DNA of 64,000 nt from Lysobacter solisilvae (GCF_016613535.2 NZ_CP071518.1:2728001-2792000), one strand, 5' to 3'; shown: positions 9,739 to 20,073, counted from the first letter of the stretch. Notes: a model not told the origin generated them from the sequence alone. Made by a program: numbers and translations.

Positions 9739-12700
9739 ATGAAACATGCAAAATATTCTAAGGTCATCTTGGCGGCAGCCGTCGGAGCATTGACGATGTC
9801 GAGCGGGCTTGCGGCGCCCACCGATTCAGGGGGGGGCGATGGTAGTTCCTTGGAATCAGTTTTAGATGGAGTGCAAAGTTGGTTTAGCGATGCAGTCGCA
9901 GCATTGCTTCCCGAAAGTGGGGCCGTTGGGCCATTTGAGCCGCTCAAGCCATCATACAAGCGTCCAACCAAGCGGCCGTTCCCTAGTTTTCCGAGCGGCG
10001 ATCCAGTTCCGGGTGTCGAGGTAGGTTATCTGTCAGGCAGTGCCGGAGTCGGCGGCTCCGGCCAAGCCACCTACAGCATTCCGTTGGAGGTGCCAGCGGG
10101 CGTGCGGAGCATGCAGCCTGAATTGAGTTTGTCCTACAGCAGCGGGGGTGCGGACGGTCCGCTGGGCATCGGCTGGTCTCTGCAGGGAGCATCCAGCATC
10201 GAGCGGTGCAACAAGACACTCCGCACCGAGGGCATCGTGGACGGTGTGACGTTCTCTGACGACGACGCCCTCTGTCTGAACGGTGAGAAGCTCGTCCTCG
10301 TAGGAAAGCAAGCAAATGGGGATCCGGAATACCGGACCGAATCGAGCCCGTTTGACAAGATCGTACATAAACTGGCTAGCAATAGCTTTGTGCTGTGGTC
10401 AAAAGACGGACGAATCGCGACGTACAGTCCACTCAGTGCGCCTCGCAGCAAGATCGTCGATCCGCACACGGCCGATAGGCTGGCCCCCTGGCGGGTCACT
10501 GTTGAGCCGGACGCGCAAGTCGTCGCGGCATGGCCTCTAGCCCGGCTGGAGGATCAGTTTGGCAATGCCGTCAAGTACACATACGACCCCCCGGTGGTGA
10601 CTACCATTGAGGGTGTAGGTGTGGGGCAGGAAGTGCGGCTGAAAGAAATATCCTATTCCTTTGAAAAGAGCGCCGTTGGTAACCGACAAATAAAGTTTTG
10701 GTACGACGACCGTCCCGAGGGAAGTTCGAATAGGTTCGCCTTCCAAAATGGCGTTAGATCGGATCTGTCCAAGGTCCTAAAGCGCGTTGAAATGTGGGCC
10801 CCGCCTCAGCCAGGACTGGGCCCTGTGAAGCAATGGCAATACGAGCTGGATTTCAAGACGTCGCAGCGCAGCGCACGCCCTGAACTGGTCAGCGTGCGGA
10901 AGTGCGACAACCTGGGTAACTGTGGATGGAAGAAGGAGTTTACGTGGCAGGGACAGAAGGATTCGCTCCACCTCAACGCCACTTCTTCGGTGATTGCGAC
11001 GGCATGGGGGTCGCTAGAAAATGCGCTTCCCGTGGTGTGGGAGCAGAATCCAATCGTCCTCGATGCGGATGGAGATGGTCGGAGTGACATTATTTTTTAC
11101 GATACCAACGACCTAAACAGCGATAAGCCGGCTTGGAAAATTGCTTTGTCTTCGGATTGGGCTTTTCATACTTTGCGGACTGGCGAACATCTTCTTGATA
11201 TCGAGGATGGCGCGAACATTGCGTCAGGTCGCTACCGGGTTGCAGATGTAAACAACGATGGTCGAGACGATCTGATCGCCGGGCTCGATATTAAGGCAGG
11301 GTACGATGGTGCGGGGAACGCAGGGCGCTTTGAGTACCATTGTCTTACTTGGAACAGTGTCGTTAGCGCGCTAGTAGAATGTATGGCGCCTGAGAAGAAA
11401 GACGCGTCCAACTCGGATCAAACTCCCCGATTCCTGGGCGAAGAACGTTATCGCTGGCCGCTGTGGAACTTCGCAGACGTAGATGGCGATGGTCGGATCG
11501 ACCTAGTCGAGAACAATCATGTAAGAAAAAATATCGGAATCACTTCAAATGGTGATGTCGCATTCAATCCGACTCTTCATCCGATGGATCTGCTCGATAT
11601 GGATGATGCGCCCAATAATCAGATCGCATGGCCATGGAAGGTCTACAACCGCGGTGCCATGGCGTTTGATTCTAATGGGGATGGGCGCGGCGAGCTGACA
11701 CTGATCTCGCCCGATGGCATTGAGGTGGATACGCTGGGCTCGAGTGATTACTCGCTAAGCGCAGGGGAGCCGGAGGCCCGAAGCTTTGGGCTTGCGGCAG
11801 ATGGAACGCCAATTATCCAGACCATTGCGGGCCTGGGCGTAAGTTCAATTCCGTATGCGCGACGCAGCATCATCAATTCGTCCAACGTAGATGTGAGTGA
11901 TGCCAGGATGGGGCATTCGGTCATGGCGGATGTCAACGGCGATGGCCTCAAAGATCGGGTGATCATCTGGCACGAAATGAAGGGCGATAAGCTTTATGTT
12001 TCCGGTGAAAGCCCCAGGTCGCATGCCGGCAATCTGGGAACGCACATTCAATTCAACACGGGCCGAGGGTTTACGCATGCATTTCGCACTAAGTTGCAGA
12101 TACGGCCTATTGAGGACACTCTCGCGCACTTCGCCGATGGGACGGGGGCGGGTGATGTAGGGCAGATGTCTACTCGATGGCCTGCCGCGGTGGATGTGGT
12201 TGACCTGAATGGGGATGGTCGTGATGACTTGCTAATCAAGACAGGGATCAGTTGGAAGTGGAATCCCCAAGCGGATGAACTGGGATTGCTAGAGACCCCT
12301 GGCAACGCTATTGATCCAACAGTTACAGACGGAAAAACATTTCGTCTTGTTCGCGCCTACATTTCTACGGGAGCCGACTTCAAGTTGATCGAGGGCGTAT
12401 TCGATCCGGGCATGGTTGAGGGCGGATATTCGTACGGAGAAGGGGTTGCGGGCGGGCTTTCAGGATATACGGCGACCAAGCCTGTGGAGTTGGATGGCGA
12501 CCCCACTCCGGAGTATATCAAGCGAGGCTCCAATGGCTGGGATCTCATGAAGGTCGAATTGGACTCCGGCTTGCCTGAGGTCATCGTCGAGGTTCGCGAT
12601 GAAGGGTCCACTGTTGTCAAGGATAAGTTCGCTTATCACGACCAATCGTTCTCCCGAACGGGGGGGGGGTGCAACTATCCGATCGCATGCCCGGCGCGGC

Positions 12701-14019
12701 TTACGACTATCGTGGATCAGCACCACACATATGTCGGTCACGATAAGAATGGCCTGCCCATGTACCGCCGGTTCAAGTATGAATTCATGCGCCCACGCGT
12801 GGACCTGCGTGGACGCGGAATGCTGGGTTTTGACAGGACGCGTATGGTCGACCTCGACACCGCGGCTGAAACGGTGTCCGAGTTCGAGTTGAATACAATG
12901 CAGATCGGGGAGTTCTTCCCGTATGCAGGCATCGCCACCAAGGTCACAACGAACGTGCCGGTGCTGGAGGCGCCCGCTGATGGCGCACCAAATCTCGCGT
13001 CATACGTTGGAAGCAGCGTGAAGGTTCGCCAGACTTTGGTGAATCAGCTCCCTGACGTCAAGCTGTTGAATCCGGATTCTGGAAACAACCCGAAGAGCTA
13101 CTTTACTTACGTCAAGGTTGCTACAAGTTCGACGCACGAAATGAGTATGCAGCTTCAAGTTACAGGCAACATTCCTAGCCTTTCAAATCCAGGTGCGAGC
13201 GCGCTTCTGGGCTATGCGGAGAATACCTACGCCTATGACGAATGGGGTAACCAGACGTCCGCAGTTGTCGATGTGATGAATGGCGAAGTCCGCAAAACCA
13301 CCACCACCTACATCAACGATCCGACGAAGTGGCTGTTGGGCCTGCCGGACGTGGCGACAAGCGAATCGTTGGGCAAGAAGCGCATTGTTGATTATGGCTA
13401 CACTGACAAAGGTCATCTGCAGACGATCCAGATCCAGCCGAACGACCCGGACCTGACGGTGCGTAGCACGACGACTCGGATAGCGGATACGCGCGGATTG
13501 GTCTATCAGGTTGCGATTGAAGCGCCAAGTGTGCCGGTCCGAGTGACAAATCTTTACTACGATGACGACTTTGTGTTCCTGGCGCAGACGAAGAATCCGT
13601 TGGGGCACACAGATACCGTGCTGCAGCATCCGGCTTTTGGCGTGCCGGTCGTCACGCAGGACCTTCTAGGTGTTGTCTCGACGATCCAATACGACAGTTT
13701 TGGGCGTCTAAAGTCCACCAATGGACCCACCGATATGGATGTCCAGGATGTGACATATGCACCATGGGTAGATGCGGGGGGGCAGATCCAAGGTTTGAAG
13801 GTCCGCACCCAGACCACGGATGGCGGCGATTCCTCGATGTACAGCGATGAGCTGGGCCGCGATGCCATGTCAACCAAGAAGGGATTTGACGGCAGCGATC
13901 TATATGCTAGTCAAAGCTATAACCTCTTGGGTCAGGTCGTGGAGATTGCGCATCCCGAGGAGGGCGCCATTTCCGGGTACAAAGATCGTATGACCTATGA
14001 CACGCTGGGTCGCCCGTGA
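9739..14019 (+). CDS. RHS copy A, N-terminal fragment: signal peptide, SpvB domain, VCBS repeats, YD repeats
   Basis: ATG 9739 begins a Sec signal peptide (MKHAKYSKVILAAAVGALTM); ATG 9724 in frame is an alternative. From about residue 96 the sequence GYLSGSAGVGGSGQATYSIP matches the SpvB/TcaC N-terminal domain of Tc-toxin and RHS proteins. Six or more calcium-type FG-GAP/VCBS motifs follow (DADGDGRSD, DVNNDGRDD, DVDGDGRID, DSNGDGRGE, DVNGDGLKD, DLNGDGRDD) from about residue 440. TcdB-like and YD-repeat sequence follows. The frame ends at 14019 because copy A has CCC at 14013-14015 where copy B has CCCC, making CCG TGA. With that base restored it continues into the next fragment. Predicted to be a large exported shell-forming protein. 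Confidence 0.85.
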   Translation: MKHAKYSKVILAAAVGALTMSSGLAAPTDSGGGDGSSLESVLDGVQSWFSDAVAALLPESGAVGPFEPLKPSYKRPTKRPFPSFPSGDPVPGVEVGYLSGSAGVGGSGQATYSIPLEVPAGVRSMQPELSLSYSSGGADGPLGIGWSLQGASSIERCNKTLRTEGIVDGVTFSDDDALCLNGEKLVLVGKQANGDPEYRTESSPFDKIVHKLASNSFVLWSKDGRIATYSPLSAPRSKIVDPHTADRLAPWRVTVEPDAQVVAAWPLARLEDQFGNAVKYTYDPPVVTTIEGVGVGQEVRLKEISYSFEKSAVGNRQIKFWYDDRPEGSSNRFAFQNGVRSDLSKVLKRVEMWAPPQPGLGPVKQWQYELDFKTSQRSARPELVSVRKCDNLGNCGWKKEFTWQGQKDSLHLNATSSVIATAWGSLENALPVVWEQNPIVLDADGDGRSDIIFYDTNDLNSDKPAWKIALSSDWAFHTLRTGEHLLDIEDGANIASGRYRVADVNNDGRDDLIAGLDIKAGYDGAGNAGRFEYHCLTWNSVVSALVECMAPEKKDASNSDQTPRFLGEERYRWPLWNFADVDGDGRIDLVENNHVRKNIGITSNGDVAFNPTLHPMDLLDMDDAPNNQIAWPWKVYNRGAMAFDSNGDGRGELTLISPDGIEVDTLGSSDYSLSAGEPEARSFGLAADGTPIIQTIAGLGVSSIPYARRSIINSSNVDVSDARMGHSVMADVNGDGLKDRVIIWHEMKGDKLYVSGESPRSHAGNLGTHIQFNTGRGFTHAFRTKLQIRPIEDTLAHFADGTGAGDVGQMSTRWPAAVDVVDLNGDGRDDLLIKTGISWKWNPQADELGLLETPGNAIDPTVTDGKTFRLVRAYISTGADFKLIEGVFDPGMVEGGYSYGEGVAGGLSGYTATKPVELDGDPTPEYIKRGSNGWDLMKVELDSGLPEVIVEVRDEGSTVVKDKFAYHDQSFSRTGGGCNYPIACPARLTTIVDQHHTYVGHDKNGLPMYRRFKYEFMRPRVDLRGRGMLGFDRTRMVDLDTAAETVSEFELNTMQIGEFFPYAGIATKVTTNVPVLEAPADGAPNLASYVGSSVKVRQTLVNQLPDVKLLNPDSGNNPKSYFTYVKVATSSTHEMSMQLQVTGNIPSLSNPGASALLGYAENTYAYDEWGNQTSAVVDVMNGEVRKTTTTYINDPTKWLLGLPDVATSESLGKKRIVDYGYTDKGHLQTIQIQPNDPDLTVRSTTTRIADTRGLVYQVAIEAPSVPVRVTNLYYDDDFVFLAQTKNPLGHTDTVLQHPAFGVPVVTQDLLGVVSTIQYDSFGRLKSTNGPTDMDVQDVTYAPWVDAGGQIQGLKVRTQTTDGGDSSMYSDELGRDAMSTKKGFDGSDLYASQSYNLLGQVVEIAHPEEGAISGYKDRMTYDTLGRP

Positions 14020-15230
14020 AGGCGGTCGACGCAAACGAAGTCGACATGTCCTATGAGTACGAACCATTCCTGACGCACATCTACTTGCCTCGTGAGCCCG
14101 GTGATGACCCGGGCACGTTCGGTACGCTGCCGTACCACCATAAGCGCACTCTGCATACGGATTCGATGGGGCGGGTGGACTGGACTGAGGAGAAGGGGAT
14201 CAGTGACAAGGGGCCGATTGTGCTCCATACCAGCTTTGCCTATGACGCGTTTGACACCCTGTACACGAGCACCGATCCGAAGAACAACAAGATCGTGATC
14301 CTGAGCGACGTGCTGGGGCGCACGGTCCAGATCACGGATCCTGATGCCGGCGTTCGTAAGTACACCCTCAACGGATTGGGCGAAATTGACAACGAAACGA
14401 CGCCGCTCAATCAAAAGATCGACTACAAATACGATGCGCTTAGTCGACTTACGCTTCGAAATGATTCCGAGGGCGTGACGCAATTTGCCTGGGACCAGAC
14501 TCCCAATGGTTTAGGTCAGCTGGGTGGCACGTCCGGTCCGTTCGTCGATAAGGGGCCCGTCGGCGTTCCAAATGGCGTCGCCGACGTTCCTCGGATTAGC
14601 ACCGGCTATTCCTACAACGCCTTGGGTCAGCTCGAGCTGTCGCTGCAGAAGTTTAGTGCGGCTGATGGAGGCCTTAAGGAAGAGGTTTACACGACGACGA
14701 TGGAATATGACAACTTCGGTCGCCCGAGAGGTGTCGGCTATCCCAACGCGGGATCCGCGACGATGTTCGTAACGTTCGACTACAACGCCAATGGTTATAG
14801 GAAGTCGGTGACCCGCGGCACGCTAGGTGGTGGTACGAAGTTGGTCTGGGAGACGCTTGAGCGTGATGCCAACCTGGCGTTGGTTGAAGGAAAGTTCGGT
14901 AACAACGTGCTCACCCATTGGACGCGTAATCCGATTACCGGTCTCGTCGACAAGATCACCTCCAAGCCAGTGATCTCCGCGGGCGTTAACCCCTTGTTCG
15001 AGGTCAGCTACGGCTACGATACGGCTTACAACGTGAAGTCGCGCAGTTGGAATGGCGTAGCATTTGGCAGTAAAACGATCAATGAGGAGTTCACGTATGA
15101 CATCCTCGATCGCTTGAGCACCTTGGAAGCTCAGCGGGGTCGATGCCAATCAGGACGGTGGGCGTCGTTATGGGTACGATACCCTTGGCAATCTGACCCT
15201 CATAACCAAGAACGGAGCTGCAATATATAG
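14016..15230 (+). CDS. RHS copy A, middle fragment: YD repeats
   Basis: This frame continues the YD-repeat region of the same protein (YTLNGLGEIDNETTPL, YKYDALSRLTLR, GYSYNALGQLEL, MEYDNFGRPRG). The ATG at 14016 overlaps the preceding stop but has no ribosome site; it exists only because of the frame break. The frame is lost again at 15121-15126, where copy A reads CCTTGG and copy B CCTGG. The last 36 or so codons (from EAQRGRCQSG) are therefore out of frame. Not an independent gene in my view. Confidence 0.7.
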   Translation: MKAVDANEVDMSYEYEPFLTHIYLPREPGDDPGTFGTLPYHHKRTLHTDSMGRVDWTEEKGISDKGPIVLHTSFAYDAFDTLYTSTDPKNNKIVILSDVLGRTVQITDPDAGVRKYTLNGLGEIDNETTPLNQKIDYKYDALSRLTLRNDSEGVTQFAWDQTPNGLGQLGGTSGPFVDKGPVGVPNGVADVPRISTGYSYNALGQLELSLQKFSAADGGLKEEVYTTTMEYDNFGRPRGVGYPNAGSATMFVTFDYNANGYRKSVTRGTLGGGTKLVWETLERDANLALVEGKFGNNVLTHWTRNPITGLVDKITSKPVISAGVNPLFEVSYGYDTAYNVKSRSWNGVAFGSKTINEEFTYDILDRLSTLEAQRGRCQSGRWASLWVRYPWQSDPHNQERSCNI

Positions 15231-15264
15231 CGCCGAGTACGGCGTAAATGGCAAGCCCAATGCG

Positions 15265-16893
15265 TTGAAGTCCTATACGGAGCTGCCGGGCAATGGCCAG
15301 CCCGGGCTTCCGGTCTTCCCCAGCTACGATGTAGCTGGGCGTCAGACGATCCCGAATCTGCGGACGGTTACGTACAACGACCAGGACATGCCGCTTCAGG
15401 TGACCAAGGGCGCCGTCAAACACAACTTCCGCTATGCCCCCCTGGGTGGTCGTATCGAGAAGAAGAGTTCGGATGGCAAGCGCACGGTGTACATGGCTGG
15501 GTTGTATGAGCGACGCACCGTCGGTAGCACTTCAGAGCACGTGTACATGGTGCCGGGCGAGGACGGCGCAGCAGCACAAGTGACAAGGACCTGTACTGGT
15601 TCCACCAATTGTAGTGAGAAGATCAGTTATCTGACGCGAGATCAGTTGGGTTCTTCGAGCGCGGCATTCAATGATAACGGTGACGTAGAAGCGCAGGTGT
15701 TTGATCCATGGGGTAAACGCGTCTTCCACACCGGTGGCAACACGATCGCACTTCTGAATGAGGTCAAGCACGGCTTCACCAAACAGCGCCACGAGGATGA
15801 GCTGGGGTGGATCGACATGAATGCGCGCATGTATGACCCGATCCAGCGGCGGTTCATCTCGCCGGATCCGATTCTGGCAGATCCAATGTTCAGTACTGGC
15901 CGCAGTCCCTACACCTACGTGCGAAACAATCCCATGCGCTACACGGACCCCACGGGGCTCTACGAGACGGAGCAACCGGATACGAAGGGTGGCAATCCAT
16001 TGCCTTCTGCTTCTGCTTCAGTTTCAACTCAAGACAGCTGCAAGTGTAGGCATCGAGGTGAAGGCTCCTTGGGCAAACTCCCGCTGGACTGGTTCAAGCC
16101 AAGCAAGGCACAAGCTGGCTCCCCTGTAGAGCAATCAGGTGGTGGCGGTGGAGGGCGCGGCGGCTGGGGGCCTAGTTTGAGCGATGCGCCCTCCGCTACA
16201 GAAATGTCCCAGAACGAGGCTGAGGATGCCTACTACGGCCAAGATCGTTGGAAGGCCCCTGGTGATGCAGATGAAGGCGGCTCTCCGCAGGGTGGAGGTC
16301 CAGCCGGCGGGTGGGGGGTGTTTGAGGACTACCTCAATCTGGTCAACGGTGGTTGGCAGATCGCCGAGATGATTCGCAATACCTACGCCGATGTCCACGA
16401 TGCAGCAATTACTGGAAATGCGAAGGACATCGCTTTGGCCGGCTTGTCAGTACGTCAAACCGGTGACGCAGTTTTGTTGTCCGTCTTGGAAGTTGGTCAG
16501 GCATTGGCGCCGTTGAAGGGGGCCGCTGCCGCGGGTTCTGGCGCGCGACTCGGAGGTCTATCTAAGAAGCAGAAGGAGATAGTACGGGCCGCAGATAAGA
16601 TGAGAAGGGCGCTAATGGAACAAGCTCTAGATGAGCTGGCGAAAGATCCAGACAATGTCTACAAGCTGCACGAAGTGCTAACACACATGTCGCCTGACCA
16701 ATACGCGGCGTTCAAGTCGGCTCTTCGAACAATTGGTCCTTCGGAACAATTCATGGTCAGATTTGCTAAGACGCACGCAGAAGAGGCTCTCCATCTGGTC
16801 AACGAGGCACGGCAGATCGACCATCTCGCAGGTCAGAAGCCTGGACAGTACTATGAGAGTTTCATTGGGTTGGTAAAGACGTTTGCAAAGTAG
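15265..16893 (+). CDS. RHS copy A, C-terminal fragment: RHS core and unique tip A
   Basis: The frame carries the end of the YD region and the RHS core box (about 15853-15966: DPIL, then PYTYVRNNPMRYTDPTGLYE), the site where RHS proteins cut off their C-terminal tip. A glycine-rich linker and a NGGWQIAEMIRN segment shared with copy B follow. From 16429 the sequence diverges from copy B. The last ~120 residues, starting near LSKKQKEIV, are a unique, mostly helical tip (MSPDQYAAFKSAL, EEALHLVNEARQIDHL) that I cannot assign to a toxin family. No ORF resembling an immunity gene follows within the 375 bases before copy B. Confidence 0.8.
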   Translation: MKSYTELPGNGQPGLPVFPSYDVAGRQTIPNLRTVTYNDQDMPLQVTKGAVKHNFRYAPLGGRIEKKSSDGKRTVYMAGLYERRTVGSTSEHVYMVPGEDGAAAQVTRTCTGSTNCSEKISYLTRDQLGSSSAAFNDNGDVEAQVFDPWGKRVFHTGGNTIALLNEVKHGFTKQRHEDELGWIDMNARMYDPIQRRFISPDPILADPMFSTGRSPYTYVRNNPMRYTDPTGLYETEQPDTKGGNPLPSASASVSTQDSCKCRHRGEGSLGKLPLDWFKPSKAQAGSPVEQSGGGGGGRGGWGPSLSDAPSATEMSQNEAEDAYYGQDRWKAPGDADEGGSPQGGGPAGGWGVFEDYLNLVNGGWQIAEMIRNTYADVHDAAITGNAKDIALAGLSVRQTGDAVLLSVLEVGQALAPLKGAAAAGSGARLGGLSKKQKEIVRAADKMRRALMEQALDELAKDPDNVYKLHEVLTHMSPDQYAAFKSALRTIGPSEQFMVRFAKTHAEEALHLVNEARQIDHLAGQKPGQYYESFIGLVKTFAK

Positions 16894-16907
16894 CTGTATT
16901 TGTTCTC

Positions 16908-16937
16908 AAACAAGCTCGCGACGGCGCGAGCTTGTTT
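16908..16937 (+). terminator. Strong hairpin terminator after RHS copy A
   Basis: A perfect 13-bp stem (AAACAAGCTCGCG at 16908-16920 with its complement at 16925-16937) has a four-base ACGG loop and starts 15 bases after the stop. The descending arm ends in CTTGTTTGT. It would end transcription between the two copies. Confidence 0.8.
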
Positions 16938-16960
16938 GTCTGAACAGTCGCTACTACACG

Positions 16961-17206
16961 CGTCTGATTCGCAGCTGCGGCCTGCAGCAGGAGTTCATCA
17001 CGCCGCACTGCCCACAGCAGAGCGGCATGACCGAGCGAGCCATCCGGACCTTGAAGTGGCAATGCATCCATCGCCACTGCTTCGAGTGCCAGCAGCACGC
17101 GACGCGGAGCATTGGCGACTGGCTCCGGTTCTCAACATCGGCGTCCGCACCAGGCGCTAGAAGACACCCTGATGCGCATGCATAGCGGCGGCCTGACCTG
17201 TGCAGG
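16961..17206 (+). pseudogene. Remnant of IS3-family transposase OrfB (C-terminal end)
   Basis: The translation GLQQEFITPHCPQQSGM, TERAIRTLKWQCIHRH and IGDWLRF matches the end of the DDE integrase domain of IS3-family OrfB, including the last catalytic Glu in MTERAIRTLK. The typical next words (HRRPHQALE) appear in a different frame from about 17133, so there is a frameshift near 17130. The N-terminal two thirds of OrfB and the rest of the element are missing. It lies between the two RHS copies and may mark the event that duplicated them. Confidence 0.8.
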
Positions 17207-17423
17207 AACCGCTGGGGTCGTTAAATTCTCCACCCGCTTGATGGCTTGTGTAAGACCAAAAGGTCTTCAGGACGCAGGCTGTTCCGCTGTGTGGTCCGTC
17301 GCGCATCTTAGTCAAATGCGAATGCATCCGGATTGGCTGCAAAGACGCAGCATGGCGGAAAAAGTAGACGAAGCGCGTAGTGGAATGTGACCCATTGCGT
17401 TCACATCAATGAGAGCTTCCCAA

Positions 17424-17531
17424 ATGAAACATGCAAAATATTCTAAGGTCATCTTGGCGGCAGCCGTCGGAGCATTGACGATGTCGAGCGGGCTTGCGGC
17501 GCCCACCGATTCAGGGGGGGGGCGATGGTAG
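17424..17531 (+). pseudogene. RHS copy B, signal-peptide fragment cut off by a G-tract
   Basis: ATG 17424 encodes the same signal peptide as copy A. The extra G in the G9 tract at 17514-17522 shifts the frame to a TAG at 17529-17531 after 35 residues. As written, copy B has lost the link between its secretion signal and the rest of the protein. Removing one G restores it. Confidence 0.75.
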
Positions 17532-20073
17532 TTCCTTGGAATCAGTTTTAGATGGAGTGCAAAGTTGGTTTAGCGATGCAGTCGCAGCATTGCTTCCCGA
17601 AAGTGGGGCCGTTGGGCCATTTGAGCCGCTCAAGCCATCATACAAGCGTCCAACCAAGCGGCCGTTCCCTAGTTTTCCGAGCGGCGATCCAGTTCCGGGT
17701 GTCGAGGTAGGTTATCTGTCAGGCAGTGCCGGAGTCGGCGGCTCCGGCCAAGCCACCTACAGCATTCCGTTGGAGGTGCCAGCGGGCGTGCGGAGCATGC
17801 AGCCTGAATTGAGTTTGTCCTACAGCAGCGGGGGTGCGGACGGTCCGCTGGGCATCGGCTGGTCTCTGCAGGGAGCATCCAGCATCGAGCGGTGCAACAA
17901 GACACTCCGCACCGAGGGCATCGTGGACGGTGTGACGTTCTCTGACGACGACGCCCTCTGTCTGAACGGTGAGAAGCTCGTCCTCGTAGGAAAGCAAGCA
18001 AATGGGGATCCGGAATACCGGACCGAATCGAGCCCGTTTGACAAGATCGTACATAAACTGGCTAGCAATAGCTTTGTGCTGTGGTCAAAAGACGGACGAA
18101 TCGCGACGTACAGTCCACTCAGTGCGCCTCGCAGCAAGATCGTCGATCCGCACACGGCCGATAGGCTGGCCCCCTGGCGGGTCACTGTTGAGCCGGACGC
18201 GCAAGTCGTCGCGGCATGGCCTCTAGCCCGGCTGGAGGATCAGTTTGGCAATGCCGTCAAGTACACATACGACCCCCCGGTGGTGACTACCATTGAGGGT
18301 GTAGGTGTGGGGCAGGAAGTGCGGCTGAAAGAAATATCCTATTCCTTTGAAAAGAGCGCCGTTGGTAACCGACAAATAAAGTTTTGGTACGACGACCGTC
18401 CCGAGGGAAGTTCGAATAGGTTCGCCTTCCAAAATGGCGTTAGATCGGATCTGTCCAAGGTCCTAAAGCGCGTTGAAATGTGGGCCCCGCCTCAGCCAGG
18501 ACTGGGCCCTGTGAAGCAATGGCAATACGAGCTGGATTTCAAGACGTCGCAGCGCAGCGCACGCCCTGAACTGGTCAGCGTGCGGAAGTGCGACAACCTG
18601 GGTAACTGTGGATGGAAGAAGGAGTTTACGTGGCAGGGACAGAAGGATTCGCTCCACCTCAACGCCACTTCTTCGGTGATTGCGACGGCATGGGGGTCGC
18701 TAGAAAATGCGCTTCCCGTGGTGTGGGAGCAGAATCCAATCGTCCTCGATGCGGATGGAGATGGTCGGAGTGACATTATTTTTTACGATACCAACGACCT
18801 AAACAGCGATAAGCCGGCTTGGAAAATTGCTTTGTCTTCGGATTGGGCTTTTCATACTTTGCGGACTGGCGAACATCTTCTTGATATCGAGGATGGCGCG
18901 AACATTGCGTCAGGTCGCTACCGGGTTGCAGATGTAAACAACGATGGTCGAGACGATCTGATCGCCGGGCTCGATATTAAGGCAGGGTACGATGGTGCGG
19001 GGAACGCAGGGCGCTTTGAGTACCATTGTCTTACTTGGAACAGTGTCGTTAGCGCGCTAGTAGAATGTATGGCGCCTGAGAAGAAAGACGCGTCCAACTC
19101 GGATCAAACTCCCCGATTCCTGGGCGAAGAACGTTATCGCTGGCCGCTGTGGAACTTCGCAGACGTAGATGGCGATGGTCGGATCGACCTAGTCGAGAAC
19201 AATCATGTAAGAAAAAATATCGGAATCACTTCAAATGGTGATGTCGCATTCAATCCGACTCTTCATCCGATGGATCTGCTCGATATGGATGATGCGCCCA
19301 ATAATCAGATCGCATGGCCATGGAAGGTCTACAACCGCGGTGCCATGGCGTTTGATTCTAATGGGGATGGGCGCGGCGAGCTGACACTGATCTCGCCCGA
19401 TGGCATTGAGGTGGATACGCTGGGCTCGAGTGATTACTCGCTAAGCGCAGGGGAGCCGGAGGCCCGAAGCTTTGGGCTTGCGGCAGATGGAACGCCAATT
19501 ATCCAGACCATTGCGGGCCTGGGCGTAAGTTCAATTCCGTATGCGCGACGCAGCATCATCAATTCGTCCAACGTAGATGTGAGTGATGCCAGGATGGGGC
19601 ATTCGGTCATGGCGGATGTCAACGGCGATGGCCTCAAAGATCGGGTGATCATCTGGCACGAAATGAAGGGCGATAAGCTTTATGTTTCCGGTGAAAGCCC
19701 CAGGTCGCATGCCGGCAATCTGGGAACGCACATTCAATTCAACACGGGCCGAGGGTTTACGCATGCATTTCGCACTAAGTTGCAGATACGGCCTATTGAG
19801 GACACTCTCGCGCACTTCGCCGATGGGACGGGGGCGGGTGATGTAGGGCAGATGTCTACTCGATGGCCTGCCGCGGTGGATGTGGTTGACCTGAATGGGG
19901 ATGGTCGTGATGACTTGCTAATCAAGACAGGGATCAGTTGGAAGTGGAATCCCCAAGCGGATGAACTGGGATTGCTAGAGACCCCTGGCAACGCTATTGA
20001 TCCAACAGTTACAGACGGAAAACATTTCGTCTTGTTCGCGCCTACATTTCTACGGGAGCCGACTTCAAGTTGA
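17494..20073 (+). CDS. RHS copy B, SpvB domain and VCBS repeats
   Basis: The frame covers the SpvB/TcaC domain and all the DxDGDGxxD VCBS motifs, identical in translation to copy A. Its first eight codons (MRRPPIQG) are an out-of-frame artefact upstream of the G-tract; no ribosome site precedes ATG 17494. The end (KHFVLFAPTFLREPTSS) is also out of frame, because copy B has A4 at 20019-20022 where copy A has A5. With both corrected, the gene runs on without a stop. Confidence 0.8.
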   Translation: MRRPPIQGGGDGSSLESVLDGVQSWFSDAVAALLPESGAVGPFEPLKPSYKRPTKRPFPSFPSGDPVPGVEVGYLSGSAGVGGSGQATYSIPLEVPAGVRSMQPELSLSYSSGGADGPLGIGWSLQGASSIERCNKTLRTEGIVDGVTFSDDDALCLNGEKLVLVGKQANGDPEYRTESSPFDKIVHKLASNSFVLWSKDGRIATYSPLSAPRSKIVDPHTADRLAPWRVTVEPDAQVVAAWPLARLEDQFGNAVKYTYDPPVVTTIEGVGVGQEVRLKEISYSFEKSAVGNRQIKFWYDDRPEGSSNRFAFQNGVRSDLSKVLKRVEMWAPPQPGLGPVKQWQYELDFKTSQRSARPELVSVRKCDNLGNCGWKKEFTWQGQKDSLHLNATSSVIATAWGSLENALPVVWEQNPIVLDADGDGRSDIIFYDTNDLNSDKPAWKIALSSDWAFHTLRTGEHLLDIEDGANIASGRYRVADVNNDGRDDLIAGLDIKAGYDGAGNAGRFEYHCLTWNSVVSALVECMAPEKKDASNSDQTPRFLGEERYRWPLWNFADVDGDGRIDLVENNHVRKNIGITSNGDVAFNPTLHPMDLLDMDDAPNNQIAWPWKVYNRGAMAFDSNGDGRGELTLISPDGIEVDTLGSSDYSLSAGEPEARSFGLAADGTPIIQTIAGLGVSSIPYARRSIINSSNVDVSDARMGHSVMADVNGDGLKDRVIIWHEMKGDKLYVSGESPRSHAGNLGTHIQFNTGRGFTHAFRTKLQIRPIEDTLAHFADGTGAGDVGQMSTRWPAAVDVVDLNGDGRDDLLIKTGISWKWNPQADELGLLETPGNAIDPTVTDGKHFVLFAPTFLREPTSS

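Larger units (their letters stand above)
9585..16428 (+). repeat. Copy A of a 6.84-kb direct duplication
   Basis: From GGACGCAGGCTG at 9585 to GCGAAGGAC at 16428 the sequence recurs at 17270-24110. The offset is 7685 at the left end and 7682 at the right end, which equals the net effect of the seven single-base indels I located. I found no substitutions. The unit contains about 150 bases of 5' flank and nearly all of the RHS gene, and stops just before the C-terminal tip. Confidence 0.95.
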
